Source of the DNA: Bradyrhizobium sp. BTAi1 | Lineage (GTDB): Bacteria > Pseudomonadota > Alphaproteobacteria > Rhizobiales > Xanthobacteraceae | Length of the DNA stretch: 64,000 nucleotides | Reading direction: 5' to 3' | Assembly: GCF_000015165.1 (NCBI RefSeq) | Contig: NC_009485.1 | Coordinates: 5,785,501 to 5,849,500 of the forward strand | Shown: positions 34,534 through 42,608 of the stretch, in pieces | Numbering within the stretch: the stretch's first letter is position 1 | Layout of the letters: each line of letters opens with the position of its first letter | The notes under the pieces: generated by a model | What the model was told of the DNA's origin: nothing | Seen by the model: only the letters and a program-made list of their open reading frames with translations | Database searches by the model: none | Translations under genes and position numbers: made by a program

Positions 34534-36411
34534 TCAGACCGCCCAGCAGGCGCAGCCCAGCGCGCCCCAGAAGCTCTTGAGATCGGAGACCGGCAGCCTG
34601 CTCGACCATGAGCGTGTGTGGTCGTGACCGTGCACCCCGCACGCATTGGCGCAGCCGCACATCTGCATCGCCTGGGCGCGGACGGCGCCATCATCGCCCT
34701 TCGCGAGCCACGCGCCGTAGCCGCCGAAGCGGCGCACCGGCGACCAATCCGGCATCGCCGGCGGCGGCGCGGCGGCGTCGAGCGACTTGAAGTCGGACGC
34801 GGCGTAGACGATGCGGCCGCCGACCATGGTGAGATCGCTGCTGATGTCGGCGATCTCAGCCTCGGCGCAGGCGAAGTAGTCGCGATCCGGCACGATCAGG
34901 TCGGCGAACTGCCCGACTTCGATGCGGCCCTTCCGGCCCTCCTCGTTGGAGAACCAGGTGACGTTCTCCGTCCACATCCGCAACGCCGTCTCGCGGTCGA
35001 GGCAATTGCGCTGCGGGTACAGCCGCAGGCCGCCGACGGTGCGGCCGGTGACCAGCCAGGACAGCGAGACCCAGGGATTGTAGGAGGCGACGCGGGTCGC
35101 ATCGGTACCGGCGGAGACCTTGACGCCCTTCTCCAGGATCGTCTTCACCGGCGGCGTCGCCTCTGCTGCGCCAAAGCCGTAGCGCTCGACGAAATATTCG
35201 CCCTGATAGGCCATGCGGTGCTGCACGGCGATGCCGCCGCCGAGCGCGGCGATCCGGTCGATCGAATGGTCAGAGATGGTCTCGGCATGGTCGAAGAACC
35301 AATGCAGTCCGTCGAGCGGCGTATCCTGATTGACCTTCTCGAACACGTCGAGGGCGCGCGAAATGGTCTCGTCATAGGTCGCATGCAGCCGCCACGGCCA
35401 CTTGTTCTGCACCAGGATGCGCACGACCTCCTCGAGCTCGCCTTCCATCTCGGCGGGCATGTCCGGCCGCGGCACGCGGAAATCCTCGAAGTCGGCGGCC
35501 GAGAACACCAGCATCTCGCCGGCGCCGTTGTGGCGGAAATAGTCATTGCCCTGTTTGTAGGACGAGCTCTGCGTCCAGCGCAGGAAATCGTCCTTCTCGC
35601 CCTTCGGCTTCTGCGTGAACAGATTATATGCGAGGCGGATGGTGAGCTGGCCGTCATCGGCGAGCTTCTGGATGACGGCATAGTCGTCCGGATAGTTCTG
35701 GAAGCCGCCGCCAGCATCGATCGCGCCGGTGACGCCGAGCCGGTTCAGCTCGCGCATGAAGTGCCGCGTCGAATTGAGCTGATAGTCGAACGGCAGCTTC
35801 GGGCCCTTGGCGAGCGTCGCATAGAGGATGGCGGCGTTGGGCTTGGCGAGCAGCAACCCGGTGGGATTGCCGTTCGCATCGCGCACGATCTCACCGCCCG
35901 GCGGCTGCGGCGTATCCTTGTCATAACCGACGGCGCGCAAGGCGGCGCCATTGAGGATGGCGCGGTCATACAGATGCAGCAGGAACACCGGAGTATCAGG
36001 CGCTGCGGCGTTCAGTTCGTCGATGGTCGGCAGCCGCTTCTCGGCAAACTGATGCTCGGTGAAGCCGCCGACCACGCGCACCCATTGCGGCGGCGGGGTG
36101 ATCGCGACCTGCGCCTTCAGCATCGCCATCGCGTCGGCGAGCGAGCGCACGCCGTCCCAACGCAGCTCCATGTTGAAATTGAGCCCGCCCCGGATGATAT
36201 GCAGGTGATTGTCGATCAGCCCGGGCAGAACCCGCCGCCCCTTCAGGTCGATCAGCTTCGTCGAGGAACCGGCGAGCTTCATCACGTCCTGCTCGTGGCC
36301 GACGGCTGTGAACACGCCGTCCTTGATCGCGACAGCGTTGGCCTGCGGGTTGGAACGGTCGAGCGTCGTGAACAGGCCGCGATGCAGGATGAGATCGGGA
36401 TGATCGCTCAT
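34534..36411 (-). CDS. Metal-dependent amidohydrolase (YtcJ-like) with Cys/His-rich tail
   Basis: A 625-residue amidohydrolase of the YtcJ/N-substituted formamide deformylase group. The metal motif is GLIDNHLHIIRGG near 65, with later WRLHATYDE, FDHAETIS and VSAGTDATRV for the remaining ligands. Family members hydrolyse amide or similar bonds of small molecules. The final 60 residues are unusual: MCGCANACGVHGHDH and a terminal GALGCACWAV, a cluster of Cys and His beyond the normal end of the family. Its start overlaps the XapX stop by four bases. Substrate unknown. Confidence 0.88.
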   Translation of the reverse strand: MSDHPDLILHRGLFTTLDRSNPQANAVAIKDGVFTAVGHEQDVMKLAGSSTKLIDLKGRRVLPGLIDNHLHIIRGGLNFNMELRWDGVRSLADAMAMLKAQVAITPPPQWVRVVGGFTEHQFAEKRLPTIDELNAAAPDTPVFLLHLYDRAILNGAALRAVGYDKDTPQPPGGEIVRDANGNPTGLLLAKPNAAILYATLAKGPKLPFDYQLNSTRHFMRELNRLGVTGAIDAGGGFQNYPDDYAVIQKLADDGQLTIRLAYNLFTQKPKGEKDDFLRWTQSSSYKQGNDYFRHNGAGEMLVFSAADFEDFRVPRPDMPAEMEGELEEVVRILVQNKWPWRLHATYDETISRALDVFEKVNQDTPLDGLHWFFDHAETISDHSIDRIAALGGGIAVQHRMAYQGEYFVERYGFGAAEATPPVKTILEKGVKVSAGTDATRVASYNPWVSLSWLVTGRTVGGLRLYPQRNCLDRETALRMWTENVTWFSNEEGRKGRIEVGQFADLIVPDRDYFACAEAEIADISSDLTMVGGRIVYAASDFKSLDAAAPPPAMPDWSPVRRFGGYGAWLAKGDDGAVRAQAMQMCGCANACGVHGHDHTRSWSSRLPVSDLKSFWGALGCACWAV

Positions 36412-36695
36412 GAGGCCTTCTTGTCTTGTGCAGGAGAGTCGGTCGTCGCTGCCCGGCCGTGATGGCCGGGCAGCAGGCCGAAGATGTGCGTGGCGCAGGC
36501 GGCCTTCTGCCAGGCCGCCGCGAGGCTCGTGCCGGTCAGCAGCTGCCGGCCGACCGGGATCACCTGCTCTCCCACGAGGATGCCGAGCAGGCCGACCAGC
36601 GCCACCAGCGGCGGCGCCGGCGAGCGGACCTGAAGCAGGCTGTAGATCACGCCGACCAGCAGCCCTGCCCCGAGCGAGAACAGATAGATCTTCAT
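36408..36695 (-). CDS. XapX-domain (DUF1427) small membrane protein
   Basis: A 95-residue protein. The N-terminal 50 residues (MKIYLFSLGAGLLVGVIYSL, then RSPAPPLVALVGLLGILVGEQ) match the XapX/DUF1427 domain of two helices. A roughly 45-residue tail follows with CATHIFGLLPGHHGRA. Start 36695 lies eight bases after the isochorismatase-like stop; a start at 36752 would overlap it. XapX proteins recur next to isochorismatase-like and amidohydrolase genes, and their function is unknown. Confidence 0.83.
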   Translation of the reverse strand: MKIYLFSLGAGLLVGVIYSLLQVRSPAPPLVALVGLLGILVGEQVIPVGRQLLTGTSLAAAWQKAACATHIFGLLPGHHGRAATTDSPAQDKKAS

Positions 36696-36703
36696 GACGT
36701 GCC

Positions 36704-37354
36704 TCAGGCCACCTTGGCGCCGCCCTCGGAAGCGTGCTCGCCGAGCGCCCATTTTGAGAAGCGGATCTGGATCCCGTAGGGCGAATGCGCCTTCAGGATC
36801 TCCATCATGCCGTCATAGGTCTCGGCGCGCGCCCAATCCTGCTGCAGCTCGAAGGCGAACTGACATGAGGTGATCGGGACTGCGCCGGCCTGCACCGCGC
36901 GATCCATCGCGCGGTTATGCGCCTCGAGCGAGAGATCACCGCATGCATCGGCCGGGATGTAGATCTCGTAGCCCTCGCGCAGCATGTCCAGCGTCGGGAA
37001 CAGCACGCAGGCCTCGGTCCAGAGTCCCGCGATGATGAACTTCTTGCGGCCGGTCGCCGCGACCTGCTTGCGGAAGCCGGCATCGAGCCACGAGTTCATC
37101 GCCGTGCGATCGACGATGTCGTGATCGGGAAACAGCTCGGTCACCTCCGGCATGAACGGGCCGGAGAACGAGTCCTTGGCGACGGTGGTGAGCACGGTCG
37201 GAATCTTGAACAGCTTGGCCGCCTTGGCGACGATCTGGATGTTGTTGAACACGCCCAGACGGTCGTGCGACTGGACGCCTTGATACATGGCCGGCTGATA
37301 GTCGATCAGAGCGACCGCACAGTTCTGCGGCGTGAGCATTTCGAGCTTCGACAT
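36704..37354 (-). CDS. Isochorismatase-family hydrolase (YcaC-like)
   Basis: A 216-residue cysteine hydrolase. Catalytic Asp18 is in VALIDYQPAM and the nucleophile Cys116 in AGLWTEACVLFPTLDM; the cis-peptide-type turn precedes it. The YcaC-like subgroup has unknown natural substrates, while relatives cleave amides or vinyl ethers. It lies 32 bases after the alpha/beta hydrolase and 8 bases before XapX on the same strand, second in the operon. Confidence 0.88.
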   Translation of the reverse strand: MSKLEMLTPQNCAVALIDYQPAMYQGVQSHDRLGVFNNIQIVAKAAKLFKIPTVLTTVAKDSFSGPFMPEVTELFPDHDIVDRTAMNSWLDAGFRKQVAATGRKKFIIAGLWTEACVLFPTLDMLREGYEIYIPADACGDLSLEAHNRAMDRAVQAGAVPITSCQFAFELQQDWARAETYDGMMEILKAHSPYGIQIRFSKWALGEHASEGGAKVA

Positions 37355-37386
37355 GGGATCTCCGTGACAGCGATGGGATGCGGGCG

Positions 37387-38211
37387 TCAGCCCTTGATGA
37401 AGGCCAGCAGGTCGGCGTTGATGGTCGCGGCTTCCGTGGTCGGCATGCCGTGCGGAAAACCCTTGTAGGTCTTCAAGGTGCCGTTCTTGAGCAGCTTGGC
37501 CGACAGCGGCGCGGAATCGGCGTAAGGCACGATCTGATCGTCCTCGCTGTGCATGACCAGCACCGGCAACGAGATCTTCTTCAGATCCTCGGTGAAGTCG
37601 GTCTGCGAGAAGGCGACGACGCCGTCATAATGCGCTTTCGCGCTGCCCATCATGCCCTGCCGCCACCAGTTCTGGATCACGGCTTCCGACGGCTTGGCGC
37701 CGGGCTTGTTGTAGCCGTAGAACGGGCCGGCCGCGACATCGCGATAGAATTCCGCGCGGCGGGTGGCGACCTGGGCCTGGAAGTCATCGAACACCGATTT
37801 CGGCAGGCCGCCCGGATTGGCGGCTGTCTGCACCATCAGAGGCGGCACCGCGGCGATGATCGCGGCCTTGGCCGCCCTGCTCTCGCCATGACGCGCGAGA
37901 TAGTGCACGACCTCGCCGCCGCCGGTCGAGTGACCGACGTGAACCGCGCCCTTCAGATCGAGATGCGCCGTGAGCGCCGCGAGATCGTCGGCATAATGGT
38001 CCATGTCATGGCCGTCGGACACCTGGCTGGAGCGGCCATGGCCGCGGCGGTCATGGGCGATGACGCGAAAACCGTGATTGAGGAAGAACAGCATCTGCGC
38101 ATCCCAATCGTCCGATGACAGCGGCCAGCCATGGCTGAACACGATCGGCTGACCGGAGCCCCAATCCTTGTAGTAAATCTCCGTGCCGTCATTGGTTTTC
38201 AGAACAGGCAT
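37387..38211 (-). CDS. Alpha/beta hydrolase, chloroperoxidase-like
   Basis: A 274-residue alpha/beta hydrolase. The oxyanion region is FSHGWPLSSDDW, nucleophile Ser95 is in HVGHSTGGGEVVHYLARHG, the acid is in HSEDDQIVPY, and the base in GFPHGMP. It resembles cofactor-free haloperoxidases, which also act as esterases or perhydrolases. ATG 38211 follows GGGAG; the open frame up to 38376 has no family similarity and crosses the divergent promoter. First gene of the operon, divergent from an AraC regulator. Confidence 0.9.
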   Translation of the reverse strand: MPVLKTNDGTEIYYKDWGSGQPIVFSHGWPLSSDDWDAQMLFFLNHGFRVIAHDRRGHGRSSQVSDGHDMDHYADDLAALTAHLDLKGAVHVGHSTGGGEVVHYLARHGESRAAKAAIIAAVPPLMVQTAANPGGLPKSVFDDFQAQVATRRAEFYRDVAAGPFYGYNKPGAKPSEAVIQNWWRQGMMGSAKAHYDGVVAFSQTDFTEDLKKISLPVLVMHSEDDQIVPYADSAPLSAKLLKNGTLKTYKGFPHGMPTTEAATINADLLAFIKG

Positions 38212-38276
38212 GATCTTCTCCCGAGCGCCAGCCGCGCGACCACTTCGACAAATTTCGTATCGCGATCGCCAATCCC

Positions 38277-38303
38277 AGGTGCTATGCAGTCTCATATGCA
38301 CCT
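38277..38303. promoter_or_regulatory. Inverted repeat in the AraC / hydrolase spacer
   Basis: AGGTGC-N15-GCACCT lies in the 140-base spacer between the divergent hydrolase operon and the AraC gene. It could bind the regulator, though AraC proteins often use direct repeats. Confidence 0.35.
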
Positions 38304-38351
38304 GCACAATGATCCGAGGGTGCCAAAGGACTGGCTTCAGAAGGCCAAGGG

Positions 38352-39401
38352 ATGGCGCAGCAGATCCGAACCACATCGTCGTCCTGGATGCGTGGCGTGG
38401 CGACCACGCTGAAGGAGCAAGGTCTCGATGCGGCCATGCTGTTTGCGGAAGTCGGCCTGTCGATCGAGGATCTCGACGATTGCGATCGGCGCTGGCCGAC
38501 CGAGGCGCTGAGCCGGTTGTGGGTGCTGGCGGCGGAACGGTCAGGCAATCCCGATATCGGGCTGGCGAATGTCGACGCGCCGCGGCCGGATCATTATGGC
38601 GTCGCGGGCTACGCCATGATGTCGAGCCCCGACCTGCTGACCGGGCTGACGCGCCTGATCCGCTATATGTGCCTGGTGAGCGACGCCGTGACCATTACGC
38701 TCGAGCACGGCCACGGCGGGCGCTGGGTACGGACCGACGTGTTCGGCGGCGAATGTCCGATCCCGCGACAGCGCTACGACTACGGCGTCGTCAATCTGCT
38801 CAATCTCTGCCGGTGGATGCTGGACCGTCCGCTGACGCCGCTCGCCACCCGCTTCTCGCACGCGGTGCCGCTCTCGATTGCCGCCTACAACAACGCCTTC
38901 CAGTCACCACTGGAATTCGATGCGCCGTTCAACGGCTTTCTGGTATCGGAGCAGGATCTCGCCTGCAGGCTCACGACATCAGCCCCCGAGCTGACCGCGA
39001 TCCATGATCGCATCGCCGACGAAGCGCTGGAGCGGCTGGTCAAGACCGATACGGCCTACCGCGCGCGGGCCGCAATCGCGCGGCTGCTGCCCGATGGCAG
39101 CCCGCTGCGCTCGGCGATTGCGGCCGCGCTCGGCCTGAGCGATCGCACGTTTCAGCGCCGCCTTGCCGACGAGGGCCTGTCCTTCAGCGATCTCGTCGAC
39201 GGCACGCGGCGCGAACTCGCGCAGCGTCATCTCGCCGACCCGCGCCTGACGCTGACCGACATCGGCTATCTGCTCGGCTATTCCGACCAGAGCACGTTCT
39301 TCCGGGCCTCCAACCGATGGTTCGGCGAGTCGCCGGGCGAATACCGCACGCGCGTGATGAACGGCCACCGCCAGGACAAATCGCTCGCGCGCGGGGCCTA
39401 G
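38352..39401 (+). CDS. AraC-family regulator (arabinose-binding-type N-domain)
   Basis: A 349-residue protein. An N-terminal effector domain of the OruR/ArgR-like type (about 15-205) precedes the two helix-turn-helix units: SAIAAALGLSDRTFQRRLADEG and LTDIGYLLGYSDQSTFFRASNRWFG (about 255-335). It is divergent from the eight-gene operon beginning at 38211 and is the natural candidate for its activator. It converges with the SnoaL-like gene, 33 bases between stops. Confidence 0.9.
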   Translation: MAQQIRTTSSSWMRGVATTLKEQGLDAAMLFAEVGLSIEDLDDCDRRWPTEALSRLWVLAAERSGNPDIGLANVDAPRPDHYGVAGYAMMSSPDLLTGLTRLIRYMCLVSDAVTITLEHGHGGRWVRTDVFGGECPIPRQRYDYGVVNLLNLCRWMLDRPLTPLATRFSHAVPLSIAAYNNAFQSPLEFDAPFNGFLVSEQDLACRLTTSAPELTAIHDRIADEALERLVKTDTAYRARAAIARLLPDGSPLRSAIAAALGLSDRTFQRRLADEGLSFSDLVDGTRRELAQRHLADPRLTLTDIGYLLGYSDQSTFFRASNRWFGESPGEYRTRVMNGHRQDKSLARGA

Positions 39402-39434
39402 CTTGCGTCCGCGGGACGTATCAGCAGGCTGGCT

Positions 39435-39890
39435 TCAGAACATGCCGTTGGAATTGGCCGACTGCTCCGGAATCGGCTGCACCGAATCCCAATGCTCTTC
39501 GATCTTGCCGTCCTTGAGACGGAAGATGTCGACGATGGCGTTGCCGCGGGTGCCAGGCTCACGGATGGCATGCACGCGCAGGATGACGAAATCGCCGTCG
39601 ACCAGCACATTCGTGATCTCGCTGTGAGATTGAGGATACTTCGCCTTCAGAAACTCGATGAATTTGCGAAAGCCTTCAGGGCCGTCCTCGGCATTCGGAT
39701 TGTGCTGGATGTAAGTGCCGAGATATTTCGAGGCGGCCGCAAAGTCTTTGCGGTTGAGGCCCTGGTCGTAGAAGTCGAGCACGATCGCCTTGTTACGCTC
39801 TTCTTCGGGGGTGTAGGCGCGTTGGGCCATGGCCGGCGCAGACATCGCTGCCACAGCCGCCAGCGTCATCGCGATCAGAAGTTGTCGCAT
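39435..39890 (-). CDS. Exported SnoaL/NTF2-like protein
   Basis: A 151-residue protein with a signal peptide (MRQLLIAMTLAAVAAMSAPAMA) and a SnoaL-like cone fold: NKAIVLDFYDQGLNRKDFAAASKYLG, YIQHNP, then IVDIFRLKDGKIEEHWDSVQ. These proteins are found as polyketide-cyclase relatives and uncharacterised binding proteins. ATG 39890 has AAAGGATC upstream; a start at 39956 would overlap thiD. It lies 62 bases after thiD on the same strand, but no thiamine role is suggested by its fold. Confidence 0.85.
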   Translation of the reverse strand: MRQLLIAMTLAAVAAMSAPAMAQRAYTPEEERNKAIVLDFYDQGLNRKDFAAASKYLGTYIQHNPNAEDGPEGFRKFIEFLKAKYPQSHSEITNVLVDGDFVILRVHAIREPGTRGNAIVDIFRLKDGKIEEHWDSVQPIPEQSANSNGMF

Positions 39891-39952
39891 CGTGTCAGAT
39901 CCTTTGCTGAGTAACGGAAACCGCAGCATGGCCCGCCAAGTCGGCCATGCGA

Positions 39953-40753
39953 TCAATAGAACCGGTAGAGGTGATGCACCGGCCCATGGCCGTGTCCGAC
40001 GGTGAAGCGATCAGCGGCGGCGATGGCGCCCGAGATGAAATCCTTCGCATGGCGGATCGCCGTCTCCAGGCTCTCGCCCTTTGCCAGCCCCGCGGCCACC
40101 GCTGACGACAGCGAGCAGCCGGTGCCATGGGTGTTCTTGGTCGCGACGCGCGGCGCTGGCAGCGCGATGCTGGTTCCTGAGGTGATCAGGTAATCAATGC
40201 TCTCCGCGCCCTGCCCGTGCCCGCCCTTGATCAAGACGGCCGGACAGCCGAGCGCGAGCAGCCGGCGGCCCTGCTCCGCGATGGCCTGCTCTGAGGTCGC
40301 GATGGGTTCGCCGAGCAGCGCAGCCGCCTCCGGCAGATTCGGCGTGATCAGCGACGCCTGCGGGATCAGCCGGCTGCGGAGCGCCTCGATCGCCTCCTCG
40401 GGCAGCAGCCGGGCGCCCGATGTCGCGACCATCACCGGATCGAGCACCACATGCGCCGGCCGCCAGCGTGCCAGGCTGGCATGGATCGCCTCGGCGATCG
40501 GTGCCTGCGCCACCATGCCGATTTTGACCGCGCCGACGGCGAGATCGTCGAACACGGCGTCGATCTGAGCGCTGACGAAATCCGGTGGCACCAGGTGCAC
40601 CCCGGTCACCCCCTTGGTGTTTTGCGCCGTCAGCGCGGTCAGCACCGAGGCGCCGTAGACCGACAAGGCTGCAAAGGTCTTCAGATCGGCCTGGATGCCG
40701 GCTCCTGCCGAGGAGTCGGACCCTGCGATAGTAAGGGCTACGGGCGTGCTCAT
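39953..40753 (-). CDS. thiD: Hydroxymethylpyrimidine/phosphomethylpyrimidine kinase
   Basis: A 266-residue ribokinase-fold enzyme. It shows TIAGSDSSAGAGIQADLKTF at the N-terminus, LDPVMVATSGARLL in the middle, VLIKGGHG, and the anion-hole motif NTHGTGCSLSSA with Cys213. It phosphorylates HMP and HMP-phosphate in thiamine pyrimidine synthesis. No other thiamine gene and no TPP riboswitch was seen nearby. Confidence 0.95.
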   Translation of the reverse strand: MSTPVALTIAGSDSSAGAGIQADLKTFAALSVYGASVLTALTAQNTKGVTGVHLVPPDFVSAQIDAVFDDLAVGAVKIGMVAQAPIAEAIHASLARWRPAHVVLDPVMVATSGARLLPEEAIEALRSRLIPQASLITPNLPEAAALLGEPIATSEQAIAEQGRRLLALGCPAVLIKGGHGQGAESIDYLITSGTSIALPAPRVATKNTHGTGCSLSSAVAAGLAKGESLETAIRHAKDFISGAIAAADRFTVGHGHGPVHHLYRFY

Positions 40754-40873
40754 GCCGCCTTCCTAGCGCGCGCCGGTCGTTCCCGACAAGCCGCCCGGCC
40801 GTCGAGAAAGCGTATCGACTTCGGCGGAAAAGGTTATATTGAGGCCCGAAACGTCGTCCGGAGACAATCGGCA

Positions 40874-41119
40874 ATGGTTCCCTTCTTCGTCCAGATCAAG
40901 TGCAAGCTCGGCCAGTCCTACGTCGTGGCCAATGCGCTGGCAGAGGCCGAGATCGCGTCCGAGATCTACTCCACTGCCGGGAATTACGACCTGCTGGTCA
41001 AGTTCTACGTCGACAAGGATACCGATATCGGCCACTTCGTGAACGAGAAGGTCCAGGTGCTCCCCGGCATCCAGGACACCCACACCATCATCACCTTCAA
41101 GGCGTTCGGCGCGGTCTAG
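40874..41119 (+). CDS. Stand-alone Lrp/AsnC ligand-binding (RAM) domain protein
   Basis: An 81-residue protein equal to the C-terminal RAM domain of Lrp/AsnC regulators, without the DNA-binding half: FFVQIKCKLGQSYVVANALAE, EIYSTAGNYDLLVKFYV and VLPGIQDTHTIITFKAF. Such small proteins form oligomers that bind amino acids and may modulate Lrp relatives. ATG 40874 is preceded by gacaatcggca without a strong Shine-Dalgarno. An intrinsic terminator follows. Confidence 0.88.
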   Translation: MVPFFVQIKCKLGQSYVVANALAEAEIASEIYSTAGNYDLLVKFYVDKDTDIGHFVNEKVQVLPGIQDTHTIITFKAFGAV

Positions 41120-41162
41120 CCGCAAAGCGCCGGCCGAAATGGGCACGCCCAGGCAGATAAAA

Positions 41163-41196
41163 GCGCCCGTCGTTGCCGACGGGCGCCGAGGTTTTT
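41163..41196 (+). terminator. Intrinsic terminator after the RAM-domain gene
   Basis: GCGCCCGTCG-TTGC-CGACGGGCGC, a perfect 10-base stem with a four-base loop, followed by CGAGGTTTTT. It is 43 bases after the stop codon. Confidence 0.85.
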
Positions 41197-41312
41197 GAAA
41201 TCAGACAAGCATGGTTTCGTCATAAAAGGGCGATAGCTGATCGAAAACCCACGCCGGGCGTCCCGATTGCTGCGGCCGATCGTTCGATGTCGGACCGTCT
41301 CTGAATATCCCC

Positions 41313-41409
41313 CGCCACGTCTCCGTGGCGCAGCTGATGCGCTGGGAAAGCCGGCCCCTTCGCGAGTGAGGGGCATAGGGGACCGTCGAAGCGGCCGGCT
41401 TTCTTTTTC
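41313..41409 (+). ncRNA. Structured leader or small RNA candidate ending in a terminator
   Basis: After the terminator at 41163-41196 there is no gene until 41433. This part holds a hairpin CGCCACG-TCTC-CGTGGCG (41313-41330), then an 11-base stem GAAAGCCGGCC (41346-41356) with GGCCGGCTTTC (41393-41403) followed by TTTTT. Its 36-base apical part can form another stem (CCCCT with AGGGG). The layout fits a small RNA with its own terminator, or an attenuator before the AraC gene. I see no clear promoter or known RNA family. Confidence 0.4.
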
Positions 41410-41432
41410 AGCAACTTGGCGATACGGCTCTA

Positions 41433-42608
41433 TTGACGGTGCTGGCGCACCGGGTCAATGCGGGTGAGCCGATCGAGACGATCGGTCAAGAAGTTGAGAC
41501 GAAAGCTCAAGACGAGCCGGCGGCGCGCAGCGTGAACAGCGACATTCAACCCATTTCATCTTTGTTGCCGAGCTACGGCTTCTCGGCCAGCCAGATGGAC
41601 CCCGAGGCCAATATCGCGGCATGGCGCGAGGCCACCTCGACGTTCTTCGACGTCGACGAACTCGCCGGAGGCGAGGTCGCGCCCTTTCACGCCGACGTCT
41701 TGTCCTATGCGCTCGGCCCGGTCCTGCTCGGCTCGGCGCGTGCCAGCGGCCAGCGTTTCCGACGGACGGCCGAGACGATCGCACGCAGCGGCGTCGATCA
41801 CATCATTCTGCAGCTCTATGTGACGGGCGGCTATCACGGCGTCGCAGGGCCTCATCCGATCCAGGTCGAAGCTGGCGATCTCTGCGTGCTCGATCTGGCG
41901 CAGACACTGGAAACCCGCGCCACGCCGTTCGAAGCCATCACGCTGGTCGTCCCGCGACCGATGTTCGACGCGCGCCTGCCGCAGGTGGAGGATCTGCATG
42001 GCCTGGTGCTGCCGCACGACGGCGCGCTCGCGCCGTTGCTGGCGCGGCACTTGAGCGCCTTGTTCGAATTTGCCCCCCGCATGAGCGTGGACGAATGCCA
42101 GGCCGCCATAGACGGCACGATCGCGCTGATCGCGGCCTGTTTGCGCGGCGAGCTCGAACGCCGCGCCGCCGATCGCAGCGTCACCGCTGATGCCTCGCTG
42201 CTGCGCATCCGCCAATATATCGAGGCGCAGCTGGCCAGCCCCGAGCTCAGCGCCGATACCGTGGCCTCGCATTTCGGCCTATCGCGGGCCTCGCTCTATC
42301 GGCTGTTCGCGCCGCTCGGCGGCATCGCCGATTATATCCGCAGCCGTCGGCTGCACCGTGCGTTTTTCGATCTCGCCGCGACCGGATCCCGCACTGTGCG
42401 CATCAGCGAAGTGGCACGGCGGTGGCAGCTCGGCACCGACGCGCATTTCACCCGGCTGTTCAAGACCGCCTATGGCATCACGCCGCGGGCCGCACGCGAG
42501 GCGGCGACGCTCGGACTGCGGCATCCGCCCGTCCGCGGGCAGGACGACGTCGCCTCGCCGATCAGCCGTTGGATGCGAAGGATAGCGGCGCCCCGGACCG
42601 GGGAATGA
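41433..42608 (+). CDS. AraC-family regulator (AraC-binding-like type)
   Basis: A 391-residue frame. An N-terminal cupin-like effector region (about 70-215) precedes a C-terminal AraC DNA-binding domain with LSADTVASHFGLSRASLYRLFAPLG and VRISEVARRWQLGTDAHFTRLFKTAYG (about 265-370). The start is uncertain: TTG at 41433 gives the longest frame, while GTG 41439 or the Met at residue 55 are alternatives. Its 3' end overlaps the 3' end of the convergent GGDEF-EAL gene by 47 bases. The target is unknown. Confidence 0.83.
   Translation: MTVLAHRVNAGEPIETIGQEVETKAQDEPAARSVNSDIQPISSLLPSYGFSASQMDPEANIAAWREATSTFFDVDELAGGEVAPFHADVLSYALGPVLLGSARASGQRFRRTAETIARSGVDHIILQLYVTGGYHGVAGPHPIQVEAGDLCVLDLAQTLETRATPFEAITLVVPRPMFDARLPQVEDLHGLVLPHDGALAPLLARHLSALFEFAPRMSVDECQAAIDGTIALIAACLRGELERRAADRSVTADASLLRIRQYIEAQLASPELSADTVASHFGLSRASLYRLFAPLGGIADYIRSRRLHRAFFDLAATGSRTVRISEVARRWQLGTDAHFTRLFKTAYGITPRAAREAATLGLRHPPVRGQDDVASPISRWMRRIAAPRTGE

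Noticed and set aside
34618..36462. 614-codon open frame on the plus strand
   Set aside because: Antisense to the well-supported amidohydrolase; the composition is that of a reverse-frame shadow.
40451..40873. Extension of the RAM-domain protein that might supply a DNA-binding half
   Set aside because: The upstream frame is antisense to thiD and shows no helix-turn-helix, so the protein is a stand-alone domain.
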